Notes: generated from the sequence alone by a model not told the origin. Counted from the first letter of the stretch, positions 26,430 to 36,328 are shown. The stretch: DNA of 64,000 nucleotides from Parabacteroides sp. (GCA_019417325.1 DXVO01000024.1:124001-188000); one strand, 5' to 3'. Numbers and translations: made by a program.

Positions 26430-27905
26430 ATGATGAACAGATTCATTATAAAATTACATCGCATACTGGGGACACTCCTCAGTATGCTTTTCCTTATGTG
26501 GTTCCTGTCCGGCCTCGTTATGATTTACCACACCTTCCCCCGGTTGTCCGTTTCCCGGAAAATGGAAAAACAAGCCGCACTGGACAACAACCTGCCCTCC
26601 TTGCAACAGCTCTTGTCTGCAATAGCTATTCCTTCCGACAGTATCCAGTCACTCAGTGTAGAAAAACAAGCAGGCAAAACAAGTTTTACATTGAAAACCG
26701 CAAGCGATGAAATCCGTTGCTACGCTGATAGCAACCGGATTATCCCCTATACAAAAGTCAACCCTGCACAACTTTCCCTTATTGCCGCTCCCTATAGCCA
26801 GGGAGAAATCGCATCCGTCGACAGCATAAACGCCATCGACGTATGGATACCTTACCCAAGAATGAAAAAAGACATGCCCGTCTACAAATTCCACTTTGCC
26901 AGTGACAAAAAAGAAACACTCTATCTATCTTCCCGGACCGGTGACGCCCTCCAGCTTACCGATAAAGACAGCCGTTTCTGGGCATGGCTGGGACCTATCC
27001 CCCATTGGGTCTATGTCGTGACATTACGCGATACGAACAATGGGAAAGCATGGGTGGATACCGTACTTTGGTTATCCGGCTTCTGTTGCTTTGCCTGCCT
27101 GTTCGGTATCATAGTCGGTATCCGGGTGTATTACAGAAACTGGAAAAGAAGTAAGACAATCGCTTCCCCTTATAAAAAACCTGTTTATAAATGGCATCAT
27201 ATCACCGGTTTCGTATTCGGGCTGTTCGTTCTCACCTGGATGTTCAGCGGATACATGTCCTTACAAAAAGTACCGGAATGGATGATTCCCGTACATCACC
27301 AGTCGAAAACAGACACAGACATTCAGGGAGGAATCCTCGACCCTGCCGGATTTCATTCGGACTACCGGCAACTGGTCCGGTCATGCGACAGCATCAAACG
27401 GATAGAATGGGTCCGCATAGGCAACCAACCCTTGTATAAAGTATATACAGACAACACCACCCGCCTGATGACAGTATCCGGTTCATATCCCCGGCTGTTC
27501 ACACTCGACAAAGACTTCTGCAAGAAGTTGGTACAAGCAATCCACCCGGAAAATAATTTATCTGCCGAAGAAATTACAGCATACGATAACCATTATATCT
27601 CCCGGAAGAAAGCACTCCCCCTACCCGTCTATCGTGTACAAGTGGACAACAAAGACCGGAGTACCTATTACATCGAACCCCAAACCGGATACACCCGCTA
27701 TTACAATAACAATACACGTATACGTCATTTCCTCTATATGGGATTGCACACACTCTATTTCCCCTGGATGGCCAACCATACCCTTCTATGGAGTATAATG
27801 GTCTGGATACTAATGATAGGCGGAACCGCATGCTCGGCAACCGGCGTATGGCTTGGCATTAAATACATCAAAAGAAAATTAAGAAGAAAGCAGAGAAAAG
27901 AATAA
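26430..27905 (+). CDS. PepSY-associated membrane protein
   Basis: 491 residues with four hydrophobic helices (about residues 10-32, 205-230, 255-280 and 445-470), interleaved with periplasmic PepSY-like segments. RILGTLLSMLFLMWFLSGLVM at the start, and the KWHHITGFVFGL..LTWMFSGY repeat of the same pattern, are the family hallmarks. Related proteins reduce ferric siderophores or accompany metal-chelate uptake. It begins four bases after the FhuA-like receptor gene, so a partner role in releasing metal from the imported chelate is likely. The substrate is not shown. Confidence 0.8.
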   Translation: MMNRFIIKLHRILGTLLSMLFLMWFLSGLVMIYHTFPRLSVSRKMEKQAALDNNLPSLQQLLSAIAIPSDSIQSLSVEKQAGKTSFTLKTASDEIRCYADSNRIIPYTKVNPAQLSLIAAPYSQGEIASVDSINAIDVWIPYPRMKKDMPVYKFHFASDKKETLYLSSRTGDALQLTDKDSRFWAWLGPIPHWVYVVTLRDTNNGKAWVDTVLWLSGFCCFACLFGIIVGIRVYYRNWKRSKTIASPYKKPVYKWHHITGFVFGLFVLTWMFSGYMSLQKVPEWMIPVHHQSKTDTDIQGGILDPAGFHSDYRQLVRSCDSIKRIEWVRIGNQPLYKVYTDNTTRLMTVSGSYPRLFTLDKDFCKKLVQAIHPENNLSAEEITAYDNHYISRKKALPLPVYRVQVDNKDRSTYYIEPQTGYTRYYNNNTRIRHFLYMGLHTLYFPWMANHTLLWSIMVWILMIGGTACSATGVWLGIKYIKRKLRRKQRKE

Positions 27906-27945
27906 ATTATATCTTTGACTTAAAATTCTGAACAAATCAACAACA

Positions 27946-29364
27946 ATGAGTAAAGGAAAAATAATAGTAGCCGGAATCGGTCCCGGCAGTGAGGCAGACA
28001 TAACTCCGGCTGTTTTATCCGCTATCAAGCAATCGGATATTATTGTCGGCTATAAATACTATTTCCGTTTTATACAAGACATCCTTCGTCCCGGTACACA
28101 ATGTATCGATACCGGTATGAAACGGGAAAAGGCCCGTGCAGAACAAGCATATAACCTGGCATCGGAAGGAAATACAGTAACCGTTATCAGTTCGGGAGAC
28201 GCCGGTATCTACGGCATGGCCCCGCTGATTTATGAAATGAAACGGGAAAAAGGAACCGACATGGAAATCGAAGTGCTACCCGGTATCAGCGCCTTCCAAA
28301 AGGCAGCCTCCCTGCTGGGTGCTCCTATCGGCCACGACTTCTGCGTCATTTCCTTATCAGACCTGATGACTCCCTGGGAACGTATCGAACAACGTATCAA
28401 AGCGGCTGCTATGGCGGACTTCGTCACAGCCGTCTACAATCCCAAAAGTGAAGGACGTTACTGGCAACTCTACCGCTTAAAAGAATTGTTCCTTGCCGAA
28501 CGTTCCCCCGAAACCCCGGTCGGTTATGTACGGCAAGCCGGACGTGAAGAACAGGAAGTACATATCACTACCCTCGGGGAATTTGACCCGGAGCAAATAG
28601 ATATGTTTACCGTCATCCTTATCGGTAACTCCCAGTCTTACCGTTTTGGAGAAACAATCATTACCCCGCGCGGCTACTATCGGGATACACAACCTTCGGA
28701 TACGGATGGTTCCCTGCGCAAGGGACAGCATATCATGATACAAAGTTTCCGTACCATCGAGAAAGAACTTAAAAACAAAGAAATCCCGCTCGATAAGAAA
28801 TGGGCCTTACTGCATGCCATCCATACAACGGCCGATTTCGATATGGAAAATATTCTTTGCATAGATGACAATGCGGTCAGTTCCCTTTACGACAAATTTG
28901 TCTCCGGGACCTGCCGGACGATTATTACAGACGTTACGATGGCAGCCTCCGGTATCCGTAAAGGCGCTTTGCAGCGAATGGGTATCTCCGTTAAATGTTA
29001 CCTGGGAGACGAACGTACCGAAGAGCTTGCCGCTTCCAAAGGCATCACCCGTACCCAGGCAGGCATACGTCTGGCTGTAGAAGAGCATCCCGATGCCCTG
29101 TATGTATTCGGGAACGCCCCTACCGCACTGATGGAACTCTGTGATTTGGTCCGCAAAGGGAAAGCCCAGCCAAGCGGTATCATTGCCGCTCCCGTCGGTT
29201 TTGTACATGTACAGGAATCAAAACATATGGTGAAGCCCTTTACCTCCATCCCCAAACTGATAGTGGAAGGACGGAAAGGTGGCAGCAACCTGGCGGCAAC
29301 CCTGGTAAACTCCATCCTTTGTTATAACGATGCCGAACAATTAAAACCGGGACGGGACGTATGA
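27946..29364 (+). CDS. cbiHC: Fused precorrin-3B C17-methyltransferase / precorrin-8X methylmutase (CbiH-CbiC)
   Basis: 472 residues. Residues 1-250 are a tetrapyrrole methylase (CbiH/CobJ): GKIIVAGIGPGSEADIT at the SAM site, SSGDAGIYGMA, and PGISAFQKAASLLGAPIGHDF. Residues about 265-470 are CbiC/CobH, the methylmutase that yields hydrogenobyrinate or cobyrinate: TADFDMENILCIDDNAV, TDVTMAASGI and NAPTALMELCDLV, with PVGFVHVQESK near the end. The two catalyse ring contraction and the final methyl shift of the anaerobic pathway. The 3' end overlaps the next gene as ATGA, so the downstream biosynthetic genes are translationally coupled. Confidence 0.92.
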   Translation: MSKGKIIVAGIGPGSEADITPAVLSAIKQSDIIVGYKYYFRFIQDILRPGTQCIDTGMKREKARAEQAYNLASEGNTVTVISSGDAGIYGMAPLIYEMKREKGTDMEIEVLPGISAFQKAASLLGAPIGHDFCVISLSDLMTPWERIEQRIKAAAMADFVTAVYNPKSEGRYWQLYRLKELFLAERSPETPVGYVRQAGREEQEVHITTLGEFDPEQIDMFTVILIGNSQSYRFGETIITPRGYYRDTQPSDTDGSLRKGQHIMIQSFRTIEKELKNKEIPLDKKWALLHAIHTTADFDMENILCIDDNAVSSLYDKFVSGTCRTIITDVTMAASGIRKGALQRMGISVKCYLGDERTEELAASKGITRTQAGIRLAVEEHPDALYVFGNAPTALMELCDLVRKGKAQPSGIIAAPVGFVHVQESKHMVKPFTSIPKLIVEGRKGGSNLAATLVNSILCYNDAEQLKPGRDV

Positions 29365-30572
29365 TACATTTCCATATAATAGGACTGGACGACAACCAGA
29401 CACCCCGGTTTCCGGAAGAGATACAGGATATTATCAAACAACATACGGTCTTTTCCGGAGGCTTGCGGCAGCATGAAATCGTTATGCCGCTCTTGCCCGC
29501 CAACGCCGTATGGATTGACATCAAAGCCCCGTTAGATAACGTGTTCGAACAATACGCTTTCTTCGAAGGAAAAGACATCGTAGTGTTTGCCTCCGGCGAC
29601 CCGTTGTTCTTCGGCTTTGCCTCCACCATCCGGAAAAGGATGCCGGATGCTTCCTTGCAGATATTCCCGGCATTCAGTTCCCTGCAGTTGCTTGCCCACA
29701 GGCTCCAACTGCCTTATCAGGAGATGCACGCCGTTTCGGTGACAGGACGTTCCTGGCATGAAATGGACCGGGCTTTTATCGAAAACGCTCCACTGGTCGG
29801 TCTGCTGACCGACCACGTCCATACCCCCGCTGCCATTGCATCCAGAATGCTGGAATATAATTTCAACCGATATCGGATGTATATCGGCACTCATTTAGGC
29901 AACCGGGAAAAAGAACAGATATTCCGTATCTCCTCCCTTTCCGAAATTGCAGAAACGACATTCGATACCCCGAACTGCATACTGCTCCAACGTACATCCG
30001 GACACGAACAATACAGGCCGGCAGCCGGCATACCGGACAGTTCCTTTATCCATCTGGACGGACGGGAGAAAATGATTACCAAATCACCGGTACGCCTGCT
30101 CGACCTGAGTGTACTGCAACTACACCGGAGCAGTTGTTTCTGGGATATCGGTTGCTGTACCGGCTCCGTTTCCATCGAAGCCAAAAGACAATATCCCCAT
30201 TTGCATATCCATGCTTTTGAAATACGGGAAGCCTGCAAAGAAATTGTAGAAAAGAATTGCAGGCGGTTCTCCGCTCCGGGTATCGACCTGCACATAGGGG
30301 ATTTCCTGAAAGAAGATATCAGCAAGCTGCCGCCTCCCGATGCCGTCTTTATCGGCGGACATGGCGGAAAACTGAAAGAAATAGTTAAAAAGGTAGCCGG
30401 CAAAATGAAAGTAGGCGGTACCCTCGTCTTCAATTCTGTTTCAGCCGAAAGCTATGCTTTGTTTACAGAGGCTATCAGGGAAAACGGTTTCCCGCATCCT
30501 GTGGAAACGCATATCACGGTAGACTCCTATAACCCGATTTGTATCATCCGTACAATAAAAGAAGAAAAATGA
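29361..30572 (+). CDS. cbiET: Precorrin-6Y C5,15-methyltransferase (CbiE-CbiT / CobL)
   Basis: 403 residues in two halves. Residues 1-200 resemble CbiE, a tetrapyrrole methylase (VFASGDPLFFGFASTI, FPAFSSLQLLAHRLQLPY). Residues about 210-400 are CbiT, a class I methyltransferase that also decarboxylates: FWDIGCCTGSVSIEAKR is the SAM-binding motif I, with DAVFIGGHGGKLKEI downstream. The fused protein methylates C5 and C15 and removes the C12 acetate carboxyl. Both ends overlap neighbours by four bases (ATGA). Confidence 0.93.
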   Translation: MIHFHIIGLDDNQTPRFPEEIQDIIKQHTVFSGGLRQHEIVMPLLPANAVWIDIKAPLDNVFEQYAFFEGKDIVVFASGDPLFFGFASTIRKRMPDASLQIFPAFSSLQLLAHRLQLPYQEMHAVSVTGRSWHEMDRAFIENAPLVGLLTDHVHTPAAIASRMLEYNFNRYRMYIGTHLGNREKEQIFRISSLSEIAETTFDTPNCILLQRTSGHEQYRPAAGIPDSSFIHLDGREKMITKSPVRLLDLSVLQLHRSSCFWDIGCCTGSVSIEAKRQYPHLHIHAFEIREACKEIVEKNCRRFSAPGIDLHIGDFLKEDISKLPPPDAVFIGGHGGKLKEIVKKVAGKMKVGGTLVFNSVSAESYALFTEAIRENGFPHPVETHITVDSYNPICIIRTIKEEK

Positions 30573-32464
30573 ATCCTATACAATCCCTGGCCGTCATCAT
30601 CGTATCGGCGGACAGCATGCCATTGGCATACAAAATAAAAGAACAGTATCCGGTAGCAGAACTCTATAGCAAGAACGGAGAAGACGGAACCCTGCCCGTT
30701 ATTTCATTTGAAGAAACAACCAAAGAACTGTTTTCCCGGACAAACGCCATCCTGTTCATCGGAGCAATGGGTATCTGTGTACGCAGCATTGCCCCTTATA
30801 TAGACAGTAAATATACCGACCCTGCCGTTATTTGTATCGACAGTACCGGCAAATTCGTCATCCCGGTTCTATCCGGTCATATCGGCGGAGCCAACGAGTT
30901 CAGCCTCGAACTTGCCCGGTTACTCAAAGCCGAAGCCATCGTCACCACCCGGAGCGACAATACCGGCCTTTGGGCGCTCGACACTTTGGGAGGAACCTAC
31001 AACTGGAAAAGTTTCATTTATGAACAACCTGTCACAAAAGAAACAGACCCGCTTGCTTTTTATACGGAACTCATCTCCGGCAGTACGGACAATAAACCCA
31101 AAGTGATGAATGCCTGTATCACGGACTTCGTCAACCGCAAACCTTTTGCCCTACTGATAGAAACGGAAGACGAAGGGACAGCCTATCTTCAGGATACCTG
31201 CCCGGAACATGTCGAAATCTTCCATACGGCAGATACTATCGACGATAAAAAATACGCGTGGGTCATCACCATAAGCCCGTTCATTCATACATTCGAGACT
31301 CCGGTACTGGCATTCGTACCCCGGATACTTACCCTCGGAGCCGGATGTAAAAAAGGACTGGACGGTTCATTCGATGTCTTCTTCCGCCAGATAATGGATA
31401 CCTGTATGCAACAAGCCATCCACCCGGCAGCAATAGCCTCCGTTGCTTCCATCGACCTGAAAAAAGAAGAGAACATCTTATTGCAACTGGCAGAGAAACT
31501 GCAAGTGTCTTTCCAAACTTATCCGGCAGAAGAACTTGCCCGCATGGATATTCCTAATCCGTCCGAAAAGGTAGCGGAAGTAACAGGTTCTTCCAGCGTT
31601 TCCGAAGCTGCGGCATGTTATGCAGCCGCCAACGGCAGGCTACTGGTTGGCAAACAAAAAGGGAAGTTAGGCGACTGCAACGACTTCACCTATGCCATCG
31701 CTATCCCTGAAAAGAGAGGCCATATTGAAATCGTAGGAGCCGGACCGGGCGACCCCGAACTTATTTCCATCCGTGGACGCCGTATGTTGGAAAAGGCAGA
31801 CCTTATCCTGTATGCAGGCAGTCTTGTCCCGAAAGAACTGACATTCTGTGCCAAGAAAAGTGCGACAGTCCGCAGCTCTGCCGATATGAACCTGGAAGAA
31901 CAATTCCTCCTGATGAAAACGTTCTACGACAAAGGCAAATTCGTTGTCCGCCTGCATACCGGCGACCCATGTATCTACGGAGCTATCCAGGAGCAAATGG
32001 CTTTCTTCGACGCATACGGAATGGACTACCATATCACCCCTGGAATCTCTTCGTTCCAGGCTGCCGCTGCCGCCCTGCGTTCCCAGTTCACCATCCCGGA
32101 AAAGGTACAAACCATCATCCTTACCCGTGGAGAAGGGCGTACCCCTATGCCGGAAAAAGAACAACTGCATAAGCTGGCTCAAAGCCAAAGCACCATGTGT
32201 ATCTTCCTGAGTGCCGGTATCGCAGAGCAGGTCCAGAAAGAACTGCTGGAACATTATCCGCCTACAACCCCGGTTGCCGCCTGCTACAAACTCACCTGGA
32301 AAGACGAACGCATCTACCGGGGCGAACTGAAAGATCTGGCTCGTATCGTAAAAGACAACCACCTGACCCTCACCACCCTGTTGGTTGTAGGTGATGCCAT
32401 CGACAACCGGGAAGGTCTTTCCCGCTTATATGCAGACGAATTCAAACATCTTTTCCGTAAATAA
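30569..32464 (+). CDS. cbiGF: Fused cobalt-precorrin-5A hydrolase / precorrin-4 C11-methyltransferase (CbiG-CbiF)
   Basis: 631 residues from MNPIQSLAVI. This start overlaps the upstream stop as ATGA; an in-frame Met 30 bases earlier is unlikely. Residues 1-345 are CbiG, which opens the delta-lactone: AILFIGAMGICVRSIAPY, PVLSGHIGGANEFS and ARILTLGAGCKKG-like VPRILTLGAGCKKG. Residues about 375-630 are CbiF/CobM: IEIVGAGPGDPELISIRGRR, LYAGSLVPKEL, RLHTGDPCIYGAI and TPGISSFQAAAAAL. In the pathway CbiF acts just before CbiG, so the fusion joins successive steps. Confidence 0.93.
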   Translation: MNPIQSLAVIIVSADSMPLAYKIKEQYPVAELYSKNGEDGTLPVISFEETTKELFSRTNAILFIGAMGICVRSIAPYIDSKYTDPAVICIDSTGKFVIPVLSGHIGGANEFSLELARLLKAEAIVTTRSDNTGLWALDTLGGTYNWKSFIYEQPVTKETDPLAFYTELISGSTDNKPKVMNACITDFVNRKPFALLIETEDEGTAYLQDTCPEHVEIFHTADTIDDKKYAWVITISPFIHTFETPVLAFVPRILTLGAGCKKGLDGSFDVFFRQIMDTCMQQAIHPAAIASVASIDLKKEENILLQLAEKLQVSFQTYPAEELARMDIPNPSEKVAEVTGSSSVSEAAACYAAANGRLLVGKQKGKLGDCNDFTYAIAIPEKRGHIEIVGAGPGDPELISIRGRRMLEKADLILYAGSLVPKELTFCAKKSATVRSSADMNLEEQFLLMKTFYDKGKFVVRLHTGDPCIYGAIQEQMAFFDAYGMDYHITPGISSFQAAAAALRSQFTIPEKVQTIILTRGEGRTPMPEKEQLHKLAQSQSTMCIFLSAGIAEQVQKELLEHYPPTTPVAACYKLTWKDERIYRGELKDLARIVKDNHLTLTTLLVVGDAIDNREGLSRLYADEFKHLFRK

Positions 32465-32465
32465 A

Positions 32466-34322
32466 ATGATACTGATACTGGGAGGAACAACCGAAGGGCG
32501 AAAAGCCATACAGGTGGCGGACGAGGCAAACAAACCTTACTTCTACTCCACCGTAAGCAAGATGCAGGCAATCGGTTCCACCTATGCCATACGCCTTGCC
32601 GGAGCGATGCAGGAAGAAGAAATGGAACGGTTCTGCCGGGAGAATCAAATCTCCCTGCTGATAGATGCCGCCCACCCTTTTGCCATTCAATTGCATACTA
32701 CCGTAGCAACAGTGGCTACTCGTCTTTCCCTTCCCGTTATCCGTTTCGAACGTCAATACCCGGTACGGGATACCGCATTTATCTGGTGTTCCGGCTACGA
32801 TGAAGCCATACAACGCCTGCAAACCGACGGTATCAAAAACCTGCTGGCACTTACCGGGGTGAAGACCATCTCCAAACTGCGTGATTACTGGCAACAAACT
32901 CCTTGTTGGTTCCGTATCCTCGACCGGGAAGAATCGATAGGTTTAGCCGGGGAAAGCGGTTTTCCTCCCGAACGTCTTGTCTTTTTCCATGAAGGAGAAG
33001 AGGAGAAAAAGCTGCTCGACCAACTTCATCCCGATGCCATCTTAACCAAAGAAAGCGGGGAAAGCGGCCTGTTCAATGAAAAAACGGAAGCAGCGCGACA
33101 AGCGGGTATCCCTGTCTATGTAGTCTGCCGTCCGGCTCTTCCCGATACCTTTATCACAGTAAGCGATACGGAAAGCCTCCGGAAAGAGATATACCGCCTG
33201 CTCCCCGGTTTCCTTCCGCTACGCAGCGGATATACCACAGGTGCTTGTGCCACAGCTGCCTCCAAAGCCGCCCTGTACGCCCTGCTAAGCAAGCAGGAAC
33301 AAACGGAAAGTGCCATCACCCTGCCTTCCGGACAAATCATCACCCTACCTGTTGCCCATACGGAATGGACAACAAGCAGTGCCAGATGTACGGTTATAAA
33401 AAATGCGGGAGACGACCCGGACGTCACCAACGGATGTCAAATCATTGTAGAAGTAGAACTATCTCCGTCTAAGGAAAGTACAGAAACGGTTGATACGCCC
33501 TCCATCCTTTTCAAAGCCGGCGAAGGCGTAGGAACCGTTACCCTTCCCGGTCTCGGGCTGGAAATAGGCGGTCCGGCAATCAACACGACACCACGCCGTT
33601 TGATAACCGACGAACTGACAACCGTTCTCAGGCAAAGCCGTCCGCACTTCAACGGGCAAATCACCGTGACAATCTCCGTACCCGGAGGACGTGAACTGGC
33701 AAAGCGGACTTTCAATCCCAAACTGGGTATCAAAGGCGGCATCTCCATCATCGGTACCTCAGGTATTGTGCGGCCTTTCTCCAACGAAGCATTTATCGCC
33801 TCTATCCGTAAAGAAGCGGAAGTTGCCAAAGCCATCGGATGCGAAACCCTGGTCATCAACTCAGGGGCAAAGAGCGAACGTTTCCTGAAAAGTTATATCG
33901 CACAGCACGAAGCTGCCAACCTTCCGCCACAGGCATTTGTCCACTATGGCAACTTCATCGGAGAAACCATCCGGATAGCGGCAAGCCTGCATTTCCCGAA
34001 ACTTATCCTGGGTATCATGTTAGGCAAAGCCGTAAAACTTGCGGAAGGCGCACTCGACACCCACAGTAAAAAAGTCGTAATGAATAAAGAGTTCCTGAAA
34101 GAGCTGGCCACAGAAGCCGGATGCTCTCCCGCCTCCCTGGAACAAATCGAACAGCTCACGCTGGCACGCGAACTCTGGCAATCACTCTCTACCGCCGACC
34201 AGTCCCTATTCTTCCCTCTTCTCCTGCAAAAATGTTATGCCCACTGCTCTCCGCTCTTTACGGAAGGCAAACTTTCCATACTGCTCCTTACGGAAGAAGG
34301 GGAAATTCCTTACAAGATATAA
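32466..34322 (+). CDS. cbiJD: Fused precorrin-6A reductase / cobalt-precorrin-5B C1-methyltransferase (CbiJ-CbiD)
   Basis: 618 residues from MILILGGTTEGRKA; the ATG lies one base after the cbiGF stop. Residues 1-255 are CbiJ/CobK, a reductase with an N-terminal nucleotide-binding loop (GGTTEGRK) and LIDAAHPFAIQL. Residues about 265-615 are CbiD: LRSGYTTGACATAASKAAL, VTLPGLGLEIGGPAINTTPR and GTSGIVRPFSNEAFIASIRKE. CbiD methylates C1 and CbiJ reduces the macrocycle, again consecutive steps. It is the last gene of the operon seen here. CbiL (precorrin-2 C20-methyltransferase), CbiA and CbiP are not in this cluster. Confidence 0.93.
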   Translation: MILILGGTTEGRKAIQVADEANKPYFYSTVSKMQAIGSTYAIRLAGAMQEEEMERFCRENQISLLIDAAHPFAIQLHTTVATVATRLSLPVIRFERQYPVRDTAFIWCSGYDEAIQRLQTDGIKNLLALTGVKTISKLRDYWQQTPCWFRILDREESIGLAGESGFPPERLVFFHEGEEEKKLLDQLHPDAILTKESGESGLFNEKTEAARQAGIPVYVVCRPALPDTFITVSDTESLRKEIYRLLPGFLPLRSGYTTGACATAASKAALYALLSKQEQTESAITLPSGQIITLPVAHTEWTTSSARCTVIKNAGDDPDVTNGCQIIVEVELSPSKESTETVDTPSILFKAGEGVGTVTLPGLGLEIGGPAINTTPRRLITDELTTVLRQSRPHFNGQITVTISVPGGRELAKRTFNPKLGIKGGISIIGTSGIVRPFSNEAFIASIRKEAEVAKAIGCETLVINSGAKSERFLKSYIAQHEAANLPPQAFVHYGNFIGETIRIAASLHFPKLILGIMLGKAVKLAEGALDTHSKKVVMNKEFLKELATEAGCSPASLEQIEQLTLARELWQSLSTADQSLFFPLLLQKCYAHCSPLFTEGKLSILLLTEEGEIPYKI

Positions 34323-34351
34323 AGAAATATTTAGAAAGGTAGCGATTATAT

Positions 34352-35026
34352 TTACTGGATAGCCACCGTTTTACTAACCGCATATGACACGTCAATCTTC
34401 CCCCCTGCATTGCCATTACTCTGCTGCAAAGGAAGGGTAGTAATACGGCTTAGAAACAAAGTCGCTTCCGTTGCCCCTGTCTGGTTATTGAAAGGAATGG
34501 ATATGGATTGTCCACCTTCTATCCGGTTATAAAGCTGAAGTGACCCCCCTTTATATTCAAGACGTAATGCCACATATTCACCTTTCGCTACCGGAGCACC
34601 ATCCCACGTCAATACCGTAGTACCATTTCCGTCGATAGCAGTAAATGCCATAGGAATCTCGATAGGTATTGCGTCACTTGTCGATGCCTTATTCACAAAA
34701 ACCTTGTCTTGCGAACGGTTGAAAGTAAAAGTAACATCCTGTAATCCGTCAAAAGACATCGTATAGAAATAGACCCCTACATTTTCAAACTGCGGCTCTT
34801 GCCCATTAATCAACACAGCTCCTGAAGGCAATTTCAGATTAGCACCGGCACTGTCTGTCTTATTAAAATTCGCCCCGGCATAGGTTTTATTAGCTGTCAT
34901 ATCATACTCTACACCCAGATTCTGATAGAAAGGAACAATTAAATCTATCTCATTAGAATGGTCTTTACTACAGGAAGCCAAAGCTCCCGCCAACAACAGG
35001 GTTACATAAACAAAGCTCTTTTTCAT
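34352..35026 (-). CDS. Small lipoprotein of unknown function
   Basis: 224 residues from MKKSFVYVTLLLAGALASC; the Cys19 lipobox is clear, and an ATG six bases upstream is possible. The mature part is beta-rich with no motif I recognise. Phrases such as AFTAIDGNGTTVLTWDG, and repeated alternating hydrophobic strands, suggest one or two immunoglobulin-like or jelly-roll domains facing outward. It stands alone, convergent with the cobalamin operon and divergent from hipB. No function is proposed. Confidence 0.65.
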   Translation of the reverse strand: MKKSFVYVTLLLAGALASCSKDHSNEIDLIVPFYQNLGVEYDMTANKTYAGANFNKTDSAGANLKLPSGAVLINGQEPQFENVGVYFYTMSFDGLQDVTFTFNRSQDKVFVNKASTSDAIPIEIPMAFTAIDGNGTTVLTWDGAPVAKGEYVALRLEYKGGSLQLYNRIEGGQSISIPFNNQTGATEATLFLSRITTLPLQQSNGNAGGKIDVSYAVSKTVAIQ

Positions 35027-35170
35027 ATTCATTGCTATTAGTACGTCATACTACAAATAACAAATGAAAAGGGAAAAGTTTCTCCGTTTAACGTTTACTA
35101 ATAAGTAGTAATAGTTTTCATCTACTCTGACATCAACCATGATACCCCGAAAAAGATGAAACATTCCATT

Positions 35171-35226
35171 CAACCTATCATAAAATAAATAAAAACCATT
35201 ATATTTGTATATTATATGATAGGTTG
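35171..35226 (+). promoter_or_regulatory. hipBA promoter with a 12-bp inverted-repeat operator
   Basis: CAACCTATCATA (35171-35182) and its exact complement TATGATAGGTTG (35215-35226) flank a TATATTTG -7 box at 35200-35207, just before the HipB-like start. This layout is typical of autorepression by a HipB-type dimer. Confidence 0.7.
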
Positions 35227-35230
35227 AACT

Positions 35231-35551
35231 ATGACAAAGAGTACAATGGGGACCAAACTTCCCCGCAAATTAGAGCAAAAAATGCAGATTGTAGGCGAAC
35301 AAATCAAACTGGCACGCCTCAGAAGAAATTTAAGTGTAGCCCAAGTAGCTGAACGCGCAACCTGCTCTTCGTTGACAGTATCACGCATAGAGAAGGGTAT
35401 CCCGACAGTTGCCATCGGTATTTATTTACGTGTGCTCTATGCTTTGCAACTCGACGACGATATTCTTTGGCTCGCTAAAGAGGACACACTAGGAAAGACC
35501 CTGCAAGACCTGAATATGACCAAACGAGAAAGAGCCTCTAAAAAAGAATAA
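35231..35551 (+). CDS. hipB: HipB-like XRE-family antitoxin/regulator
   Basis: 106 residues. Residues about 20-80 form an XRE helix-turn-helix: GEQIKLARLRRNLSVAQVAE followed by ATCSSLTVSRIEKGIPTV, and then GIYLRVLYALQLDDDI. A basic tail ends in KRERASKKE. HipB proteins repress their own operon and neutralise the HipA kinase. The gene sits two bases before a hipA-like reading frame, and a perfect inverted-repeat operator lies directly upstream. Because the kinase is destroyed, this repressor may now be an orphan. Confidence 0.85.
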   Translation: MTKSTMGTKLPRKLEQKMQIVGEQIKLARLRRNLSVAQVAERATCSSLTVSRIEKGIPTVAIGIYLRVLYALQLDDDILWLAKEDTLGKTLQDLNMTKRERASKKE

Positions 35552-35553
35552 GC

Positions 35554-36221
35554 ATGAAGAAACTTTTTGTATATGCCGATTTTGATTGGCTCAAAGATAT
35601 AGAGCTAATTGGAGAATTAAGTCATGAATCTCTTCGAGGCTCGGAAACTTATGGTTTTAAGTTTGCTGATACATGGTTAAAAAAACACGGAAACTTATTC
35701 TTGAGTAATGACTTGAACAACTATCCGGGACAGCAATACACAGGAATGGATAAAGACATATTCGGATGTTTCTCAGATGCCCTGCCTGACCGTTGGGGAC
35801 GCACCTTATTAAACAGACGTGAACAGATACAAGCCACGGAAAAAAAACGTCCTATACGACGCTTATCGTCATTCGACTATCTGATAGGCATTGACGACTT
35901 TTCACGAATGGGCGGCATTCGATTTAAAGATTCCTTCTGACTCCTAAAGGTTGGACACTTTCTCCCGCTTATGATATGAATCCTACATTGAATGAGCAAC
36001 AAAGTTTGCTTATTTCCGTATCTTCATGTGAATCTGATTTGAATATTTTACTTGATGCTTGCGAAAATTATATGATAAACAAAGAAACGGCAACAAAAAT
36101 CATTAATGAAGTTCGTAATGCCGTTAAAAGCTGGAGAACGTTGGCTACCAGACTTGGTATCGCCAAACGAGAAATGGAATCATTTGCACAAAAGTTTGAT
36201 AACTCTGTTAATTCCCAATAA
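35554..36221 (+). pseudogene. hipA: hipA kinase gene with its core deleted
   Basis: The first frame (35554-35940, 128 residues) is the N-terminal HipA domain, ending at RMGGIRF, which normally leads into the kinase core. It then shifts frame and stops. The alternative frame resumes directly at about 35934 with LTPKGWTLSPAYDMNP, the sequence near HipA residue 300, and continues to 36221 with the C-terminal helical part. About 170 residues, including the ATP-binding loop and catalytic Asp, are missing. The join looks like a simple internal deletion. An N-terminal fragment of 128 residues may still be made. Confidence 0.85.
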
Positions 36222-36239
36222 TCAGATATACCAATAAAA

Positions 36240-36272
36240 GGAACGTTCGGGATATCACATCCCAAACGTTCC
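36240..36272 (+). terminator. Hairpin terminator after the hip locus
   Basis: GGAACGTTCGGGA (36240-36252) pairs with TCCCAAACGTTCC (36260-36272) with one mismatch and a 7-base loop. A TTTTATG tract follows about ten bases later. Confidence 0.65.
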
Positions 36273-36328
36273 AGACCAATTTTATGTATTATGTAATACT
36301 AAAGGGTAAGGTTTCGGTTATATTTTTA

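Noticed and set aside
35554..35940. The 128-residue HipA-like protein as HipS of a three-part HipBST system
   Set aside because: The HipA C-terminus follows in the next frame right after the stop, with no separate HipT kinase, so an internal deletion explains it better.
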